Shown: positions 1 to 11,642, numbered from the stretch's first letter. The stretch: 64,000 nucleotides of DNA from Megalonaias nervosa (GCA_016617855.1 JAECUM010017478.1:25336-89335), one strand, 5' to 3'. The notes: generated by a model from the letters alone, not told the origin. Translations and numbers: made by a program.

Positions 1-436
1 CACTCACATCAGATCTACAAAGAAGGATTCAAACCTTCTAAATGAGATCCTACCGCAAGATCTTGGGCATCTCATACATTGACAATGTAACCAATGAAGA
101 AGTCCACAACAAGATCCATTGAGCCATTGGATCCTATGAAGACCTCTTGACCACTGTAAAAAAGTGCAAACTGAAGTGGTACGGTCATGTCTCAAGATCA
201 TCTGAACTGGCAAAAACAATCTTGCAAGGCACAGTGCAAGGGTGCAAAAGAAAAGAGAGACAGAAACAGAGGTGGGAAGACATCATTAAGGACTGGACAG
301 GCATGGGATTTGTAGATTCCCAAAGGGCAGTAGAGAACTAGGAAAGATGGAGAGAATTGGTTGTAAAGTCAACTGTGGTGCCCCAATGACCTCTTGGGTT
401 ATGGAATTGATGATGATGATGATGATGATGATGATG
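1..436 (+). mobile_element. 3' end of a non-LTR retrotransposon (LINE), degenerate
   Basis: One plus-strand frame from about position 43 reads as the C-terminal tail of an endonuclease/reverse-transcriptase LINE polyprotein. Recognisable stretches are YRKILGISY, LKWYGHVSRSS, KTILQGTVQG and RWEDIIKDWTGMGF, followed by VVKSTVVPQ. This tail is common in LINEs of marine invertebrates. The frame has internal stops (TGA near 121, others after 340), so it is dead. It ends in a short ATG/GAT microsatellite at about 408-436, the usual simple-repeat 3' tail of such elements. The catalytic RT domain lies outside the window or was never copied (5' truncation). Family assignment is from memory of the motif. 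Confidence 0.8.
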
Positions 437-1232
437 AGAGAAGGACCATCTTTAGACACAGTTTGTATTGATGGAAATGTCACACTATGGTCCACATTTA
501 GACAACAGTTGCATTGATGGAAATATCACACTAGTGCCCATGTTTAGCTACAGGTTATATTGATGGAAATATCACATGTGGGCCAGCATTTAGACAATGG
601 TTTTATGATAGAAATGTCACATGAGGGCCCATCTTCAGACAACAATTGTATTGATGGAATCATCTGACTAAGGCCCATCTTCAGACAACGATTGTATTGA
701 TGGAATCACCTGACTAAGGCCCATCTTTAGACAACAGTTGTATTGACGGAATCACCTAAGGCCCATCTTCAGACAATGATTGTATTGATGGAATCATCTA
801 AGGCCCATCTTTAGACAGCGATTGTATTGATGGAATCACCTGACTAAGGCCCATCTTTAGACAATGATTGTATTGATGGAATCATCTAAGGCCCATCTTT
901 AGACAACAGTTGTATTGATAGAAATATCACAGAAGGACCCATCTTTAGACATTGGTTGTATTGATGGAAACATCACGCTAGGGCCCATCTTTAGACATTG
1001 GTTGTATTGATGGAAACATCATGCTAGGGCCAGTTTTTAGACATTGGTTGTATTGATGGAAATATCACACTAGGGCACATCTTTAGACAACAACTGTATT
1101 GATGGAATCATCAGACTAGGGCACATCGTTAGACAACAGTTGTATTTATGGAAATATCATACTAGGGCCAGTCTTTAGACAATGGTTGTATTGATGGAAA
1201 CATCACACACAGTCTAGTCTTTAGACAATGGT
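437..1232. repeat. Minisatellite, units of about 42-60 bp
   Basis: Imperfect head-to-tail copies of a unit containing cccatctttagacaac, then tgtattgatggaa and atcac, start directly after the LINE tail. About 15 copies are visible. Units differ by small internal deletions (for example the 'ctgacta' segment is present or absent). No coding content. Confidence 0.9.
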
Positions 1233-1370
1233 TGAATTGAAAGAGGATCAAATACTGACAGATGCATGGAAGAGTACATTTGCAATAGTCATAAATATTA
1301 TTATTGTGAACTGTTGCAATGAGGACATTCTCTATTGGTGTACATACTGCTGAGCCTAAGCACAAACGTT

Positions 1371-1545
1371 AATCACTGCCATCACACAGTTATATACACT
1401 GCCATCACATACACTGCTATTACATACACTGCTATTACAAAGTTACATACACTGCCATCACATTGTTCTATGCACTGCCATCACAGTTACATATGCTATC
1501 ATTACAAAGTTATATACACTGCCATTAGCTATTATAGCAATATAG
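1371..1545. repeat. Short tandem repeat, acatacactgccatcac-type
   Basis: Repeated acactgccatcac / acactgctattac words of 17-30 bp, degenerate. The open frame here reads repetitive TAITYTAIT and is a repeat artefact. Confidence 0.75.
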
Positions 1546-2164
1546 AAGTTACTTATATATAATTATCTGAAAGGCTATATTTAATGAACTTACTCGGAAA
1601 CCCTTCTAACACTAGTTTTAAGTAAATACAAACTGAGGCCAGTCTTCTCCCCCTCTGCTAATCACTTATTAGTACTGAAGATCGAGAGTGAAGTGCCCGC
1701 ATGAACATAACTAAAAACAGAAAACAAACTTCAGGAAGAAACTATTGACTTTCAATGAACAAAGTTGGCAATATTCTCAAAAGAATATGCTTTTCATTAA
1801 AAAGAAACACTGGTCAGCCCTGAACCAGAACTGCTCAGATTGGAAATTTCACATGACTGATTCAAATTTTCACTTTTAGTTAGATGAGAGATTTTTTAAT
1901 ACCTGCATCAGATTAGTATGGTACTTTGAGTTACAAGTTTTAGCATGAAATTTTGAATGGTACTTATACAACAACAACATCATCAAAAGAGATTACAGCA
2001 ATTCCAGAATATCATTTTCATTGGTTGCTAATGAAGACTGCCATTGGTGTTTATAAGATGCATGAGCTCAAGGTCTGTTCTGACTAACTTCAAATCTTGC
2101 AGTGAAGTTATTTTGAAGAAAGACTTTGCTTTCAAAGGCGAATATATCTTTTTCAAACTTATTT
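1546..2164. other. Unique AT-rich stretch, no gene seen
   Basis: No splice-bounded frame, transposon motif or tandem repeat was recognised. Probably host intron or intergenic sequence. Confidence 0.5.
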
Positions 2165-2375
2165 CATCCCCAGTCTTTTTATTTCATCAACACCAGTCTT
2201 TTTATTTCATCATCAGTCTTTTTATTTCATCATCATCATCATCTTTTTATTTCAGCATCATCACCAGTCTTTTGATAACACCAATCTTTCTATTTCAGCA
2301 TCAGTCTTTTTATTTCATTATCTTCACTAGTCTTTTATTTCATCATCAGTCTCTTTATTTCATCACCAGTCTGTG
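2165..2375. repeat. Tandem repeat, ccagtctttttatttcatca unit (about 20 bp)
   Basis: About ten imperfect copies, with an embedded (ATC)n run near 2231-2250. Confidence 0.85.
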
Positions 2376-2440
2376 ATAACCAAAGATATTTCTTGAGCTA
2401 GCTTACACTAATAATATGAATGCTGCGCCAAAAAAATAAA

Positions 2441-2629
2441 ATCAAGCACTGAAGGACCTAGCATGAAGATGAACAAAATCCCCCAATTATGATGAAAAGA
2501 AAAATCAAGCATTGAAGGACCTAGCATGAAGATGAACAAAATCCCCCAATTATGATGAAAAGAAAAATCAAGCACTGAAGGACCTAGCATGAAGATGAAC
2601 AAAATCCCCCAATTATGATGAAAAGAAAA
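2441..2629. repeat. 63-bp tandem repeat, 3 copies
   Basis: The unit starts atcaagcactgaaggaccta. Copies begin at 2441, 2504 and 2567 and are almost identical. Since 63 is a multiple of three, a minus-strand frame stays open across it (repeated HHNWGILFIFMLGPS). I read that as an artefact. Confidence 0.95.
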
Positions 2630-2773
2630 ATCAATGGTTGACTGGACAAACTGAATGATACTAAAAGTCACAAGCAATTGAATTTATAATTATACTGATT
2701 ATTGAAATATTAGATTTAACTGCTGCTTGAAGCTGACATGACCCTTATTTGATAGGAAGCCTTGCATCCTGTA

Positions 2774-2985
2774 TTTACTTATCTACAATCTTTGTGGATG
2801 GCACATGCTGTTGCTGAAAACCGTGTTTACTTATCTACAATCTTTGTGGATGGCACATGCTGTTGCTGAAAACCGTTCTTTACTTATCTACAATCTTTGT
2901 GGATGGCACATGCTGTTGCTGAAAACCGTGTTCACTTATCTACAATCTTTGTGGATGGCACATGCTGTTGCTAAAAACCGTGTTG
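2774..2985. repeat. 52-bp tandem repeat, 4 copies
   Basis: The unit starts tttacttatctacaatcttt. Copies begin at 2774, 2826, 2879 and 2931 (periods 52, 53, 52) and are nearly identical, so expansion is recent. Confidence 0.95.
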
Positions 2986-3059
2986 GCAGATTAAAATCTA
3001 TGTCTGTTTACTGAAAATCACTGGAAGAATGAACAATGTAGAACTTAATCATCTGAATA

Positions 3060-3535
3060 ATTATGTATTATGGCCCATTTAGGTCCCAACTGTATCCATC
3101 TGTACCCATATAACTGGAAATATTATGTATTATGACCTTTAAGTCCCTACTGTATCCATCTGCACCCATATTTATGTATCATGGCACATTTAGGTCCCTA
3201 CTGTATCCATCTGTACCCATATAACTGGAAATATTATGTATTATGACATTTAGGTCCCTACTGTATCCATCTGTGCCAATATTACTGGAAATATTATGTA
3301 TTATGGCCCATTTAGGTCCCTAATGTATCCATGTGTACCCATATTTAAGTATCATGGCCATTTAGGTCCCTACTGTATCCATCTGTACCATATTACAGGA
3401 AATATCATGTATTATGGCACATTTGGGTCCCTACTTTATTCATCTGTATCCATATTACAGCAAATATTATGTATTATGGCCCATTTAGGTCCCTGCTGTT
3501 TCCATCTGTACCCATATTACTGGAAATATTATGGT
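3060..3535. repeat. Minisatellite of about 60 bp, about 8 copies
   Basis: Repeated units contain atgtattatgg, catttaggtccctactg, tatccatctgtacccat and attactggaaat. Several copies carry internal deletions. Confidence 0.9.
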
Positions 3536-3859
3536 CAATGGAAATGCCAGAAGAAAATAAATTTGCTCACTGCATCATTTTTTTTCAAATCACATTATAC
3601 ATGTACAGCAAAGTTAGCTATTTACACTAAACAATTAATGTATATTATGATCAAGTTATGAAGATGCTGGCTGATAACAGAGACCCATTTGCTTAGAGGT
3701 CCAATATAGTAAGTTATAAAGATGCTGGCTGGTGATTGTGACCTGTTTCTTAGTATAGTCAAACGATGACTATAATTAACTACTTTTTTCATTTCTATTA
3801 TTTCTACTCTTCTGAATCTGCAGGAAAGCAAGTTGTCAATTACTGACAGTCTGTCAAAA

Positions 3860-4330
3860 GTATCTTTCTAAATATATACTAGCATATGTAATTCATGAGA
3901 ATGATTGTCAGTAGCCTGTCAATGTTGTGCTATTATAAATGACAGGCATTGCTTGTCTGCAGCAAATCACCATTCACTATATGAGAATGTCTATGAGTTG
4001 GCTGCCAGTGTTGTGATATTATATGTCTGTCAGGAAATGCTAGATTGCAGCAAATCACTATACACTGTATAAGAATGACTGTCAGTCATCAGCATGCATT
4101 GAAACAGTGTATGTGTATAGCACTGCTGGGTTAGGCTCTGCCTGTTTGTAGTAAATCACCATTCACTGTAGGAAAGTGATTAGTGTTGTGATATTATACC
4201 TGTGTCAGGCAGTGCATGTTTGTAGTAAATCACCATTCACTGTATCAGAATGACTTATTTGCCTGCCACTGTTGTGATATGATATACTGTCAGGCATTGT
4301 CTGCAGTAAACCATTTTTCACTGCACAAAA
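3860..4330. repeat. Diverged repeat of about 100 bp, about 5 copies
   Basis: Each unit carries aaatcaccattcact, then agaatgact, a tgttgtgatatta word and a caggca(t/g)tg word. A further copy lies at about 7905-8000, on the far side of the DIRS relic and the 44-bp array. The DIRS element and the 44-bp array therefore probably sit within or beside an older array. Confidence 0.75.
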
Positions 4331-4439
4331 ACAAATAACGGTTGCTTGCCAGTGTTTAGATAGCATATGTAATAGTAAATTATCTTTCTCTAAGACTGTT
4401 TATCCGAACACATTAACATCAGAAACATAAACCAGTAAC

Positions 4440-6380
4440 CTGCTGAATCCAGCCCAACTAAAAGCTTTGGCTGTAATTGTCCTAGGTAGGTCTATCAAAA
4501 GCTCAGGCAGATTGTTGACCCAGGACTTATACAATCTGAGAGGCTATCAGAATAATCTTGTAATTCTGATCCCTTATTTTCGGTACCAAGACCATTGGGG
4601 TGGGGGTGGGGGTGAGCAAAAAGTCATAACACCTCTCATCTGATTGACAGTGCTTCCACAACTCAAGCTTCTTGGTCCAGGACTGGTTATACAAAATCAG
4701 ACAAGTTGTGGTTTCACCTTGTCGCAAACAGGTCAATCATTGGATGTCACTTAAGCAGACAATTCAACTGAAAATCCAATGGATGAAAGGATCATTTTGA
4801 CATATAACTTGACCCTATCTGCACAGAACATTGACCAGAATATTGAGTCTGCCAGGAATATGTCTGATTTGCATGCTGAACTGAAGTTGGTAACACTATC
4901 AAAGAAACTGCCAAACCAGCAGGCACAGCTTGGATGACCCCTGTTTGAGATAAGAGTTGTCCAACATAATCAAGACTGACAAAATCAGTCTTGCAAGAGC
5001 TGGTAAGCATTTGTGATAGCTTTCATTTCTAGAAGGATGATAGGAAGAGGCCATTCCATGGGTTAACATTTACCGCTGACTTCATCAAAGCCCAGCAGCA
5101 AGAGGGCTACCTGATTGGCATCTGTACTTATCATCGTTTCTGGTGGGAGTTTCTCAAGAAGATTTCCTGTTGCGAGAAAAATGTGGTTGCAACACTGACA
5201 CAGGAATGATCATCCCTTGTGATATTGACCTTCTGGCTGAGTAGACTGAAAAAGTGGTGATAATGAGTCAACAAAATCATTTTTAATGGCTGCCCAGCGT
5301 GGTAAGATTGACTGCTGCATTGATTAACCCAAGGCGCTGTAAGAACACTTAATGAAATCCACTTCCTGTTAGAAATAAACTCTACAAGTTCAAAAATCAA
5401 CTGAAAGTAGACATGAGGGAGATGTATGAGATTGAGATTGGTAATAAAATCCAAACACAGGTGGACAAAACAGATGGATGGGTGAAGGTCAGGTTTTTCC
5501 CAGTTCACTAGAAAACAGAAATGATTCAAAGGAGGTAGGTTTCTGCCCTTGAGGAGAACAGCACTTACCATATGCTCTTGGAAGAAACTGCCTAGATATG
5601 CCACCACTGCCAAAGAAGATGTTGACCAGAACAGAGTGATGATAAAATCCGTAATTTTGGTTAAGACCCAGGAGATGATTTTGAGACATAAGGGAAAGAC
5701 TCAAAATTGCTAAACTTTCTCATGGTAAGCAAACCAAAGAAAATTTTGTGACTTTAGATGAATGCTGACATGAAAGTAAACATCTGTGAGTTTGACACTG
5801 ATTGCATACTTGTCTCTTCCGATGCAGAGTCAGATAGATTTTGCTGTCTCCATCTTGAACGTTGCTGAGAATGGATTAGTTATGGTGAATCATGTCTATC
5901 ATAGGCCTCATCTTGCCATGTAGGCTTTTTAAATAAGAAATACACATGAATAGACCCCTGCTGATTCTAGCATTTATACAATTCCACCATCCATTTGTCA
6001 ATAAGCATCTCTAACTCCTACTGAAGAACATGGTCCTTCTCCCGATCTATGGAACTTCCAATGGAAGCAGCAAGAAAGAAAATGGATGGGGTTGGATAAA
6101 CAAAATCAGAATTCCCACCTAAATGACTATGGTCACTTATCCACTTGTGGGATTAGGCTGAGCTGAGCCACTGGAGATTGGCTTCCACTGGTAGGCTGCC
6201 TAAGGGCAGTGGAGGTGTTAAGTCAGCATCAGAAGCAGGAGGTTTTGGGGTGGAGAATTTTGGTTTCTCACCTCCCTTGTACGACTGCCTCCTAGACTGA
6301 TTTGACTTTTGCCTGCTGGCATAATGTTGAGATCTGAATGATCCCTGAGTCTTCAATTTTGCCCCAAAACAGCAATGGTG
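4440..6380 (-). mobile_element. DIRS-like (tyrosine-recombinase) retrotransposon relic
   Basis: On the minus strand, reading from 6380 down, the pieces follow DIRS-group pol order. First comes a proline-rich linker with LTPPLPLGSLPV (about 6200), then an RT block reading KMETAKSI and AISVKLTDVYFHVSIHLKS (about 5850-5760). Next is the block FLVNWEKPDLHPS (about 5500), typical of DIRS RT. RNase H-region pieces related to the HIPG/ADxLSR block follow (about 4870-4820). Last come VLVPKIRDQNYKIILIA (about 4580-4530) and a NNLPELLIDLP block (about 4500). Many stops and frameshifts are present. No tyrosine recombinase domain and no terminal repeats were recognised, so the copy is partial. Confidence 0.75.
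4450..6356 (-). pseudogene. DIRS-like reverse transcriptase/RNase H remnant
   Basis: This is the coding remnant of the element above. The first catalytic aspartate region of the RT survives as KLTDVYFHV, with V where the family usually has A. The YLDD-type catalytic box is not visible in any frame between 5750 and 5500. In the largest surviving frame (5613-5131) the conserved NWEK-LxPS block is clear, followed by about 90 residues that keep the family pattern of hydrophobic spacing. At least one TGA, one TAG and several frameshifts break it, so it cannot make an active enzyme. Family placement is from motif recognition; it could also be a close relative of DIRS (Pat or Ngaro type). Confidence 0.65.
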
Positions 6381-6624
6381 CCAAATGGAGTCATTCTTAA
6401 AGCCATGCCATTATGTGCTTTTAGCTATGTGGCAAATAAATATGCATCACGGTGTATAAGTCATGACTGACATAAGCAGTAAATGCATTAGTCACTGTAT
6501 GGTCAGCTGCTCAGTTCATAACCTGAATAGTCCGGACCTTTCACTCCAGGGCATGCTAGCTGGCAGAATAATGCTAATGAGGCCAGATCCAACATCAAAG
6601 ATGTTTTGAACCAGCTTCAACATG

Positions 6625-7795
6625 GTGAGAAATATATTCTTATCCATCTTATGATATGGTGTGGCAGACATGTTAATACATTCTTATCCACCTTATGATA
6701 TGGTGTGGTAGACATGTTAGTACATTCTCATCCACCTTATTATATGGTGTGGCAGACATGTTAATACATTCTTATCCACCTTATTATATGGTGTGGTAGA
6801 CATGTTAATACATTCTTATCCACCTTATTATATGGTGTGGTAGTCATGTTAATACATTCTTATCCACCTTATGATATGGTGTGGTAGACATGTTAGTACA
6901 TTCTCATCCACCTTATTATATGGTGTGGCAGACATGTTAATACATTCTTACCCACCTTATTATATGGTGTGGTAGACATGTTAATACATTCTTATCCACC
7001 TTATGATATGGTGTAGTAGACATGTGGTGAGAAATACATTCTTATCCACCTTATGATATGGTGTGGTAGACATGTTAACCACTTTTACATTCTTATCCGT
7101 CTTATGATATGGTGTGGTAGACATGTTAATACATTCTTATCCACCTTATGATATGGTGTGGTAGACATGTTAGTACATTCTCATCCACCTTATTATATGG
7201 TGTGGCAGACATGTTAATACATTCTTATCCACCTTATTATATGGTGTGGTAGACATGTTAATACATTCTTATCCACCTTATTATATGGTGTGGTAGTCAT
7301 GTTAATACATTCTTATCCACCTTATGATATGGTGTGGTAGACATGTTAGTACATTCTCATCCACCTTATTATATGGTGTGGCAGACATGTTAATACATTC
7401 TTACCCACCTTATTATATGGTGTAGTAGACATGTGGTGAGAAATACATTCTTATCCACCTTATGATATGGTGTGGTAGACATGTTAACCACTTTTACATT
7501 CTTATCCATCTTATGATATGGTGTGGTAGACATGTTAAAACATTCTTATCCGCCTTATTACATGGTGTGGTAGACATGTGGTGAGAAATACATTCTTATC
7601 CATCTTATGATATGGTGTGGCAGACATGTTAATACATTCTTATCCATCTTATGATATGGTGTGGCAGACATGTTAACCGCTTTTACATTCTTATCCACCT
7701 TATGATATGGTGTGGCAGACATGTTAACCACTTTTACATTCTTATCCATCTTATGATATTGTGTGGCAGACATGTTAACCACTTTTACATTGGTA
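6625..7795. repeat. 44-bp minisatellite with higher-order structure
   Basis: The unit carries tacattcttatccacctta, then a tgatatggtgtgg word and agacatgtta. Period 44. The variant beginning tacattctca occurs at 6721, 6897, 7174 and 7350, spaced 176, 277 and 176, so a block of about 453 bp has been duplicated inside the array. A second variant carries gttaaccacttttacatt. The frames on both strands are repeat artefacts. Confidence 0.95.
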
Positions 7796-8000
7796 TTGAA
7801 CACCGGGTGTTCTGTATTGTAGGAGATGGAATGTGTCCTGTACCAGTGCAACAAATAGGTGGCTGACACCTGGCTTTCGGAAAAGAATGCTTTGCATGTT
7901 CAGACATGATTACCAGTCACTATATGAGAATGACTATCAGTCATCTGCCATTGTTGTGATATTACACATGTCATGGATTGCTTGTTTGCAATAAATTGCC

Positions 8001-8675
8001 TTTTTTTCTGTATATGCACCAATATTCTGCAAGAATATTCTTTCCATGAATATCATTTATTAATTCTGTCTTGCCTTTCTTGTTTTGAACAATCTCTCAA
8101 TCTGTTACTAACATTTGGGTTTCAAACAATTCTTACCTAACAACTTGGTAGAAGCAAACAAAAAATTTGTTTATATGACATAAATGTCCAGCCATAGTGA
8201 CCTATATACTAAATGCAAATGACCTAGATGGAGGTATGGATAGACCAATGTAATACTATACAAGTCCCATCCATATTCATGGCAGAAAACAAAACTTCTG
8301 GCATGAAAATAAATTCTGCTATTTTTCTGGAATTATACTATTGTAGTAATGTTTATTTTGTGGGGTTCAATTTTAGTGGTTATATCAGAAAATATGTTTT
8401 TGTAGGTGCTTTAATTCATGGTTTTGCCTTTCAAAGTTTGCATGTTATGAGGTATTTGATTTAGTGCTTAACCTCTACAAACACCCAAAATAAATAAAAA
8501 ACAATAAAACCATGCCAATGCAAATGGTGGTCACTTGAATATTTAAAACACTCCTACTACATGTATAAGCACAAATCAAAGAACTGACCAGCTCGATCTT
8601 TACATCATGTTTTTGTGCAAGTGAATTAATGACGCCAATTCAAGTTGAATGGATAACTGAAGCTCATGTGACAAT
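8001..8675. other. Unique sequence, no gene seen
   Basis: AT-rich, with no recognised motif. The 78-codon frame at 8228-8464 has no splice signals or family resemblance that I can see. Probably LIMK intron or flank. Confidence 0.4.
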
Positions 8676-8683
8676 ATATAGAA

Positions 8684-8860
8684 CAGGGGTCTCAAACTCA
8701 AACCATCCGGAGGGCCGTATGAGGGCATTTTCGATGGCTTAAGGGCCAAACCACCTTTGTTATCTCTCATGACATATTGTGATGCTAATCATTCTGCAGG
8801 CCACAGGGTATGGCTTAGCGGGCCACATGCAGCCCACTGGCTGCATGTTTGAGACCCCTG
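8684..8860. mobile_element. hAT-type MITE with perfect 8-bp target duplication
   Basis: A 177-bp element begins caggggtctcaaactc and ends gtttgagacccctg, so the termini are inverted copies. It is flanked on both sides by atatagaa (8676-8683 and 8861-8868). An 8-bp duplication and CAGGGGT-type ends are hAT hallmarks. The interior is GC-rich with ggccac-type palindromic words and no coding capacity. Intact ends and an exact duplication imply a fairly recent insertion. Confidence 0.93.
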
Positions 8861-8868
8861 ATATAGAA

Positions 8869-9897
8869 GACTGTATCTAATTATCAATGGTTTTGAGAAA
8901 GCTGGACTTGTTTAATCTTGCAATCTGGGGACTACTTAATGCCATGAGACTTGACTGACATGATGTTGATACAGTGGCTTTGTCCAAAACTCAGTGATGC
9001 TCTGCTGTAATTAGTGTATATATCGTGTTTCATTAATAATAAAGGTTGAAGCAACAGTTCTAGCATTTTACTGGCTTATTGTTGATTAAAACTCCATGGA
9101 TAAAATTAAAGATACTTCAGGAGGATTTAAAGTTTTCATTCTGCAGCAACAGTTTTACTTGAATTGTATTTGAATAAGTATTACATTTAATTTTCATATA
9201 CTAATATTTATTCTTTCATTTTCAGTATTACTAGCATTTGAATACCTTGTGCCCTTTCTTGTTTTTCTGTTCTTACTTATTTCACACAGTGATTTAAGGT
9301 AGTGAGTGGAAATTACAGCTACTGGATACCTCATTTTACATGTGCAAATGAAACAATATAAAATGCTTTATAATTATTTTTTAAATGGAGAAAATAGAAC
9401 AAACATGTGTAAATGCTAATTTTTCATTACCAGATTACAGTAGTGAGGTTGATTTATCAAACAGTAGTTGCTTTGTTAATCGCTTGGAACAAAACACAGG
9501 AAGAAAATGGGTTGGGAAAAGGGGAGGACATCATCATATTTGGCAAATTTTTGGGTATGTAAATTTGTGGTCCAGGACAACAACAAAATTCATAAAAATT
9601 GGTCAGCATGAGAATTCTTGATACTACTACATATAATAGGAAAAAAAAAATATGTGTGTAGATATCATGAAAATAATAATTCTTGACAAAAATGTATATG
9701 ATAGAAAGGAAAAATGATTATGTGTTTGGATATCACAAAATAATAATTCTGTGCAATTTGTACATGTTAAAGCACTAAAAATTTGCATCATTATTCAATA
9801 ACTGAATATAACAGCATATCCTGTCTGAATTTCAAGATCAGATTAAAATGTAATGCTGACAATGACTGAAATCTGAAGACTAAATCCATGTTCTCAC
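8869..9897. other. LIMK intron, unique AT-rich sequence
   Basis: This lies downstream of the LIMK exon on the minus strand. A two-copy repeat of about 75 bp (gatatcatgaaaataataat-type) sits at about 9655-9760. A 78-codon plus-strand frame at 9385-9621 shows no recognisable domain. Nothing else was seen. Confidence 0.5.
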
Positions 9898-10007
9898 CAA
9901 TAAAGTTTGGATCTCTCCACCAATGCATATGATTCTCCATCCCCAATGTATGTCTGACAGCGGACACACTGGAAACACTCTGGATGATACTTGTGATCTC
10001 CAGCAAC
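9898..10007 (-). CDS. LIMK: LIM-domain kinase, exon encoding most of LIM2
   Basis: LIM kinases phosphorylate cofilin/ADF in the cytoplasm and so stabilise actin filaments. This 110-nt exon reads [17 protein letters not shown], then [19 protein letters not shown], with the final cysteine codon split at the donor (TG then gtgag). The H-x2-C-x2-C-x2-C spacing of a LIM domain is intact ([10 protein letters not shown]). The acceptor is tgtattacag at 10008 and up, the donor gtgag at 9897-9893. The frame joins exactly to the exon at 32791-32926 (GPVM followed by VAGD). From memory, both boundaries coincide with vertebrate LIMK1 exon boundaries. The next exon downstream (end of LIM2, PDZ, kinase) is not in the window. 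Other LIM proteins share the fold, but the KYHPECF, IGDG and SKLY run is most like LIMK. Confidence 0.88.
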
Positions 10008-10354
10008 CTGTAATACATAGAGAAATCAATGTTGTTAAGTACTTTGATCCTATCTGTAAAAATTGGAGAAATCATTGTTAAGTTGATTTCATATGTAACT
10101 TAAAGAAGTCAATAATTTTATACTTACCCCTTTGTGTAATGGACTATTTATTATTGATACATTGATTCCACATGTAACATACTTAAGTCAATTTTATACT
10201 GATTACATCTGTAAGGAATTATTCATATTTGTGCTTCTATGTCTACATGCAACACATGGAGAAATTCATTTCCTGCTGAAGATCACTCTTAGGCATGCCA
10301 AAAATATGTACATGGCATTTTATTTAGCATTTTGTATGTGAACACCTGGCTGTA

Positions 10355-10615
10355 CATTTTCCGAGGTTTCCTAGGAAACCTTGGGCAAATGTTCCTAGGA
10401 AAAACCTCGGAGTATTGGTTACTGACTGTCTGAGGTAACAGTGTAACAGACAAAAACTTTTGACACATGATGTCCAAGGTTTTTATACTCAGATGTCCGA
10501 GGTGTTCTCGGGCACACCGTCCTCGGTGTCCTAGGACATACCATCCAAGGTGTCCTCGGTGTCCTAGGACATACCGTCCTCGGACATATCGTCTGAGGTT
10601 TCCTAGGACACCCCT
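10355..10615. repeat. Left terminal inverted repeat and subterminal palindromic repeats
   Basis: The region begins cattttccgaggttt and contains repeated, partly self-complementary words: tttcctaggaaacc, cctaggaaaaacctcgg, gtccgaggt and two copies of gtcctcggtgtcctaggaca. It is far richer in CpG and palindromes than its surroundings. Such clusters near the ends of CACTA elements serve as protein-binding sites in known examples. The role here is inferred. Confidence 0.7.
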
Positions 10616-10619
10616 GGCA

Positions 10620-11063
10620 TAAAAATCATCAGATCAACAATTTATAATGAAGCAAATGATTATTACATTAATATAATTTTAATTTTGTTCATCACAAATG
10701 AAATTTTCAAAAATATCCAGAATGCCCATCATGTTCCTTTAGTGCCAAATTTTACATTTCAGTTTGAAATATTCATCCATTTCCATACATACTAACCCCG
10801 GAGAGGTATAAGTATTTATTGCTATTATAAGTGGCAAAACAGCGCGATTTGGGCATAAAAAGTTTAAGCTATATATTACACGCCAGAATTACAGCATGTA
10901 TGAAACAGATATATTTTCACTACTTACGTGGTTCTGCAGCTGGTCAAAATTCTTATCACAATGGGCAAAATCCACATGGATTAGAACCAGAATGCAAATG
11001 CAACATATACTGAAAAATTATTTATATTCAGCATTCACATCAATTAATCCACTTGTGTAACTC
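10620..11063. other. Element interior, no gene seen
   Basis: AT-rich spacer between the left subterminal repeats and the small minus-strand frame. Near 10929-10960 it holds a good donor-like gtaagtag on the minus strand and an acceptor-like ttctgcag on the plus strand, but no convincing exon. Confidence 0.4.
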
Positions 11064-11222
11064 CTACTGAATGATTATGAACTTGAATTCTGTAATGATC
11101 ATGGTCAGGTGCTCTGAGTGCTGTATTTCATGACTCTCATATTCTTCTTTTAAAGTTTGTATAGCAGTGTTGATTTGTCCTTTCTCCTGATCTGACATGT
11201 TTTTAAGTTTGAAAAGATCCAT
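11064..11222 (-). CDS. Small unidentified frame (52 aa), possible coiled coil
   Basis: Starting ATG at 11222, the frame runs MDLFKLKNMSDQEKGQINT and continues as AIQTLKEEYESHEIQHSEHL to a TAG at 11066-11064. It is charged, Glu/Lys/Gln-rich and helix-like, unlike the random AT-rich frames around it. It lies just 3' of the BEN-domain gene and on the same strand. It may be an extra 3' exon or a small separate gene of the transposon. No family recognised; it could be chance. Confidence 0.25.
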   Translation of the reverse strand: MDLFKLKNMSDQEKGQINTAIQTLKEEYESHEIQHSEHLTMIITEFKFIIIQ

Positions 11223-11539
11223 CTACTCAAATCTATCATACAACATCCACAGCTCAAACGGTAAAGTGTTTCACTTAACATCTCTCTTTTCTTCAAAAAT
11301 ATAGACTGGTTTACAAACTGACTAGCTCATGAATAAAATTAATCAGTGCTTAAGGCACAGTTCACTTCTGAAGTAACCCATATTTTCTTGGAAATGGGTT
11401 GTATACAGTTGCTTATAGCTAATAAGGATGGTACTCTTGTGCTATTATTACGCAGCAGTCACCTTTTGAAGAATATTCAAGTTTTGAAGTGGAATTGGAG
11501 CGATGATAATAAAAATGACAAAAAACAACTTTTCATTGG

Positions 11540-11550
11540 TTTATTTTATT
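11540..11550 (-). terminator. Candidate polyadenylation signal of the BEN-domain gene
   Basis: On the minus strand the sequence reads AATAAAATAAA, about 95 bases past the BEN-domain stop codon. Confidence 0.45.
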
Positions 11551-11642
11551 TTTTAATTTAGCAAAAAAAGTGTAATCTATATGCAGTCTAATGGAAAACA
11601 TAATTTGGTGAAAAAAAGCATAATGCTTGGCATGTATGCATT

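Noticed and set aside
5131..5613. 160-codon frame as an independent host gene
   Set aside because: It contains the NWEK-LxPS block of DIRS-type RT and lies in order with other pieces of that element.
7558..7869. Open frames on both strands at the end of the 44-bp array
   Set aside because: Open because of array composition; they end where the array ends.
9385..9621. 78-codon frame near the LIMK exon
   Set aside because: No motif, no splice signals, plus strand inside a minus-strand intron; probably chance.
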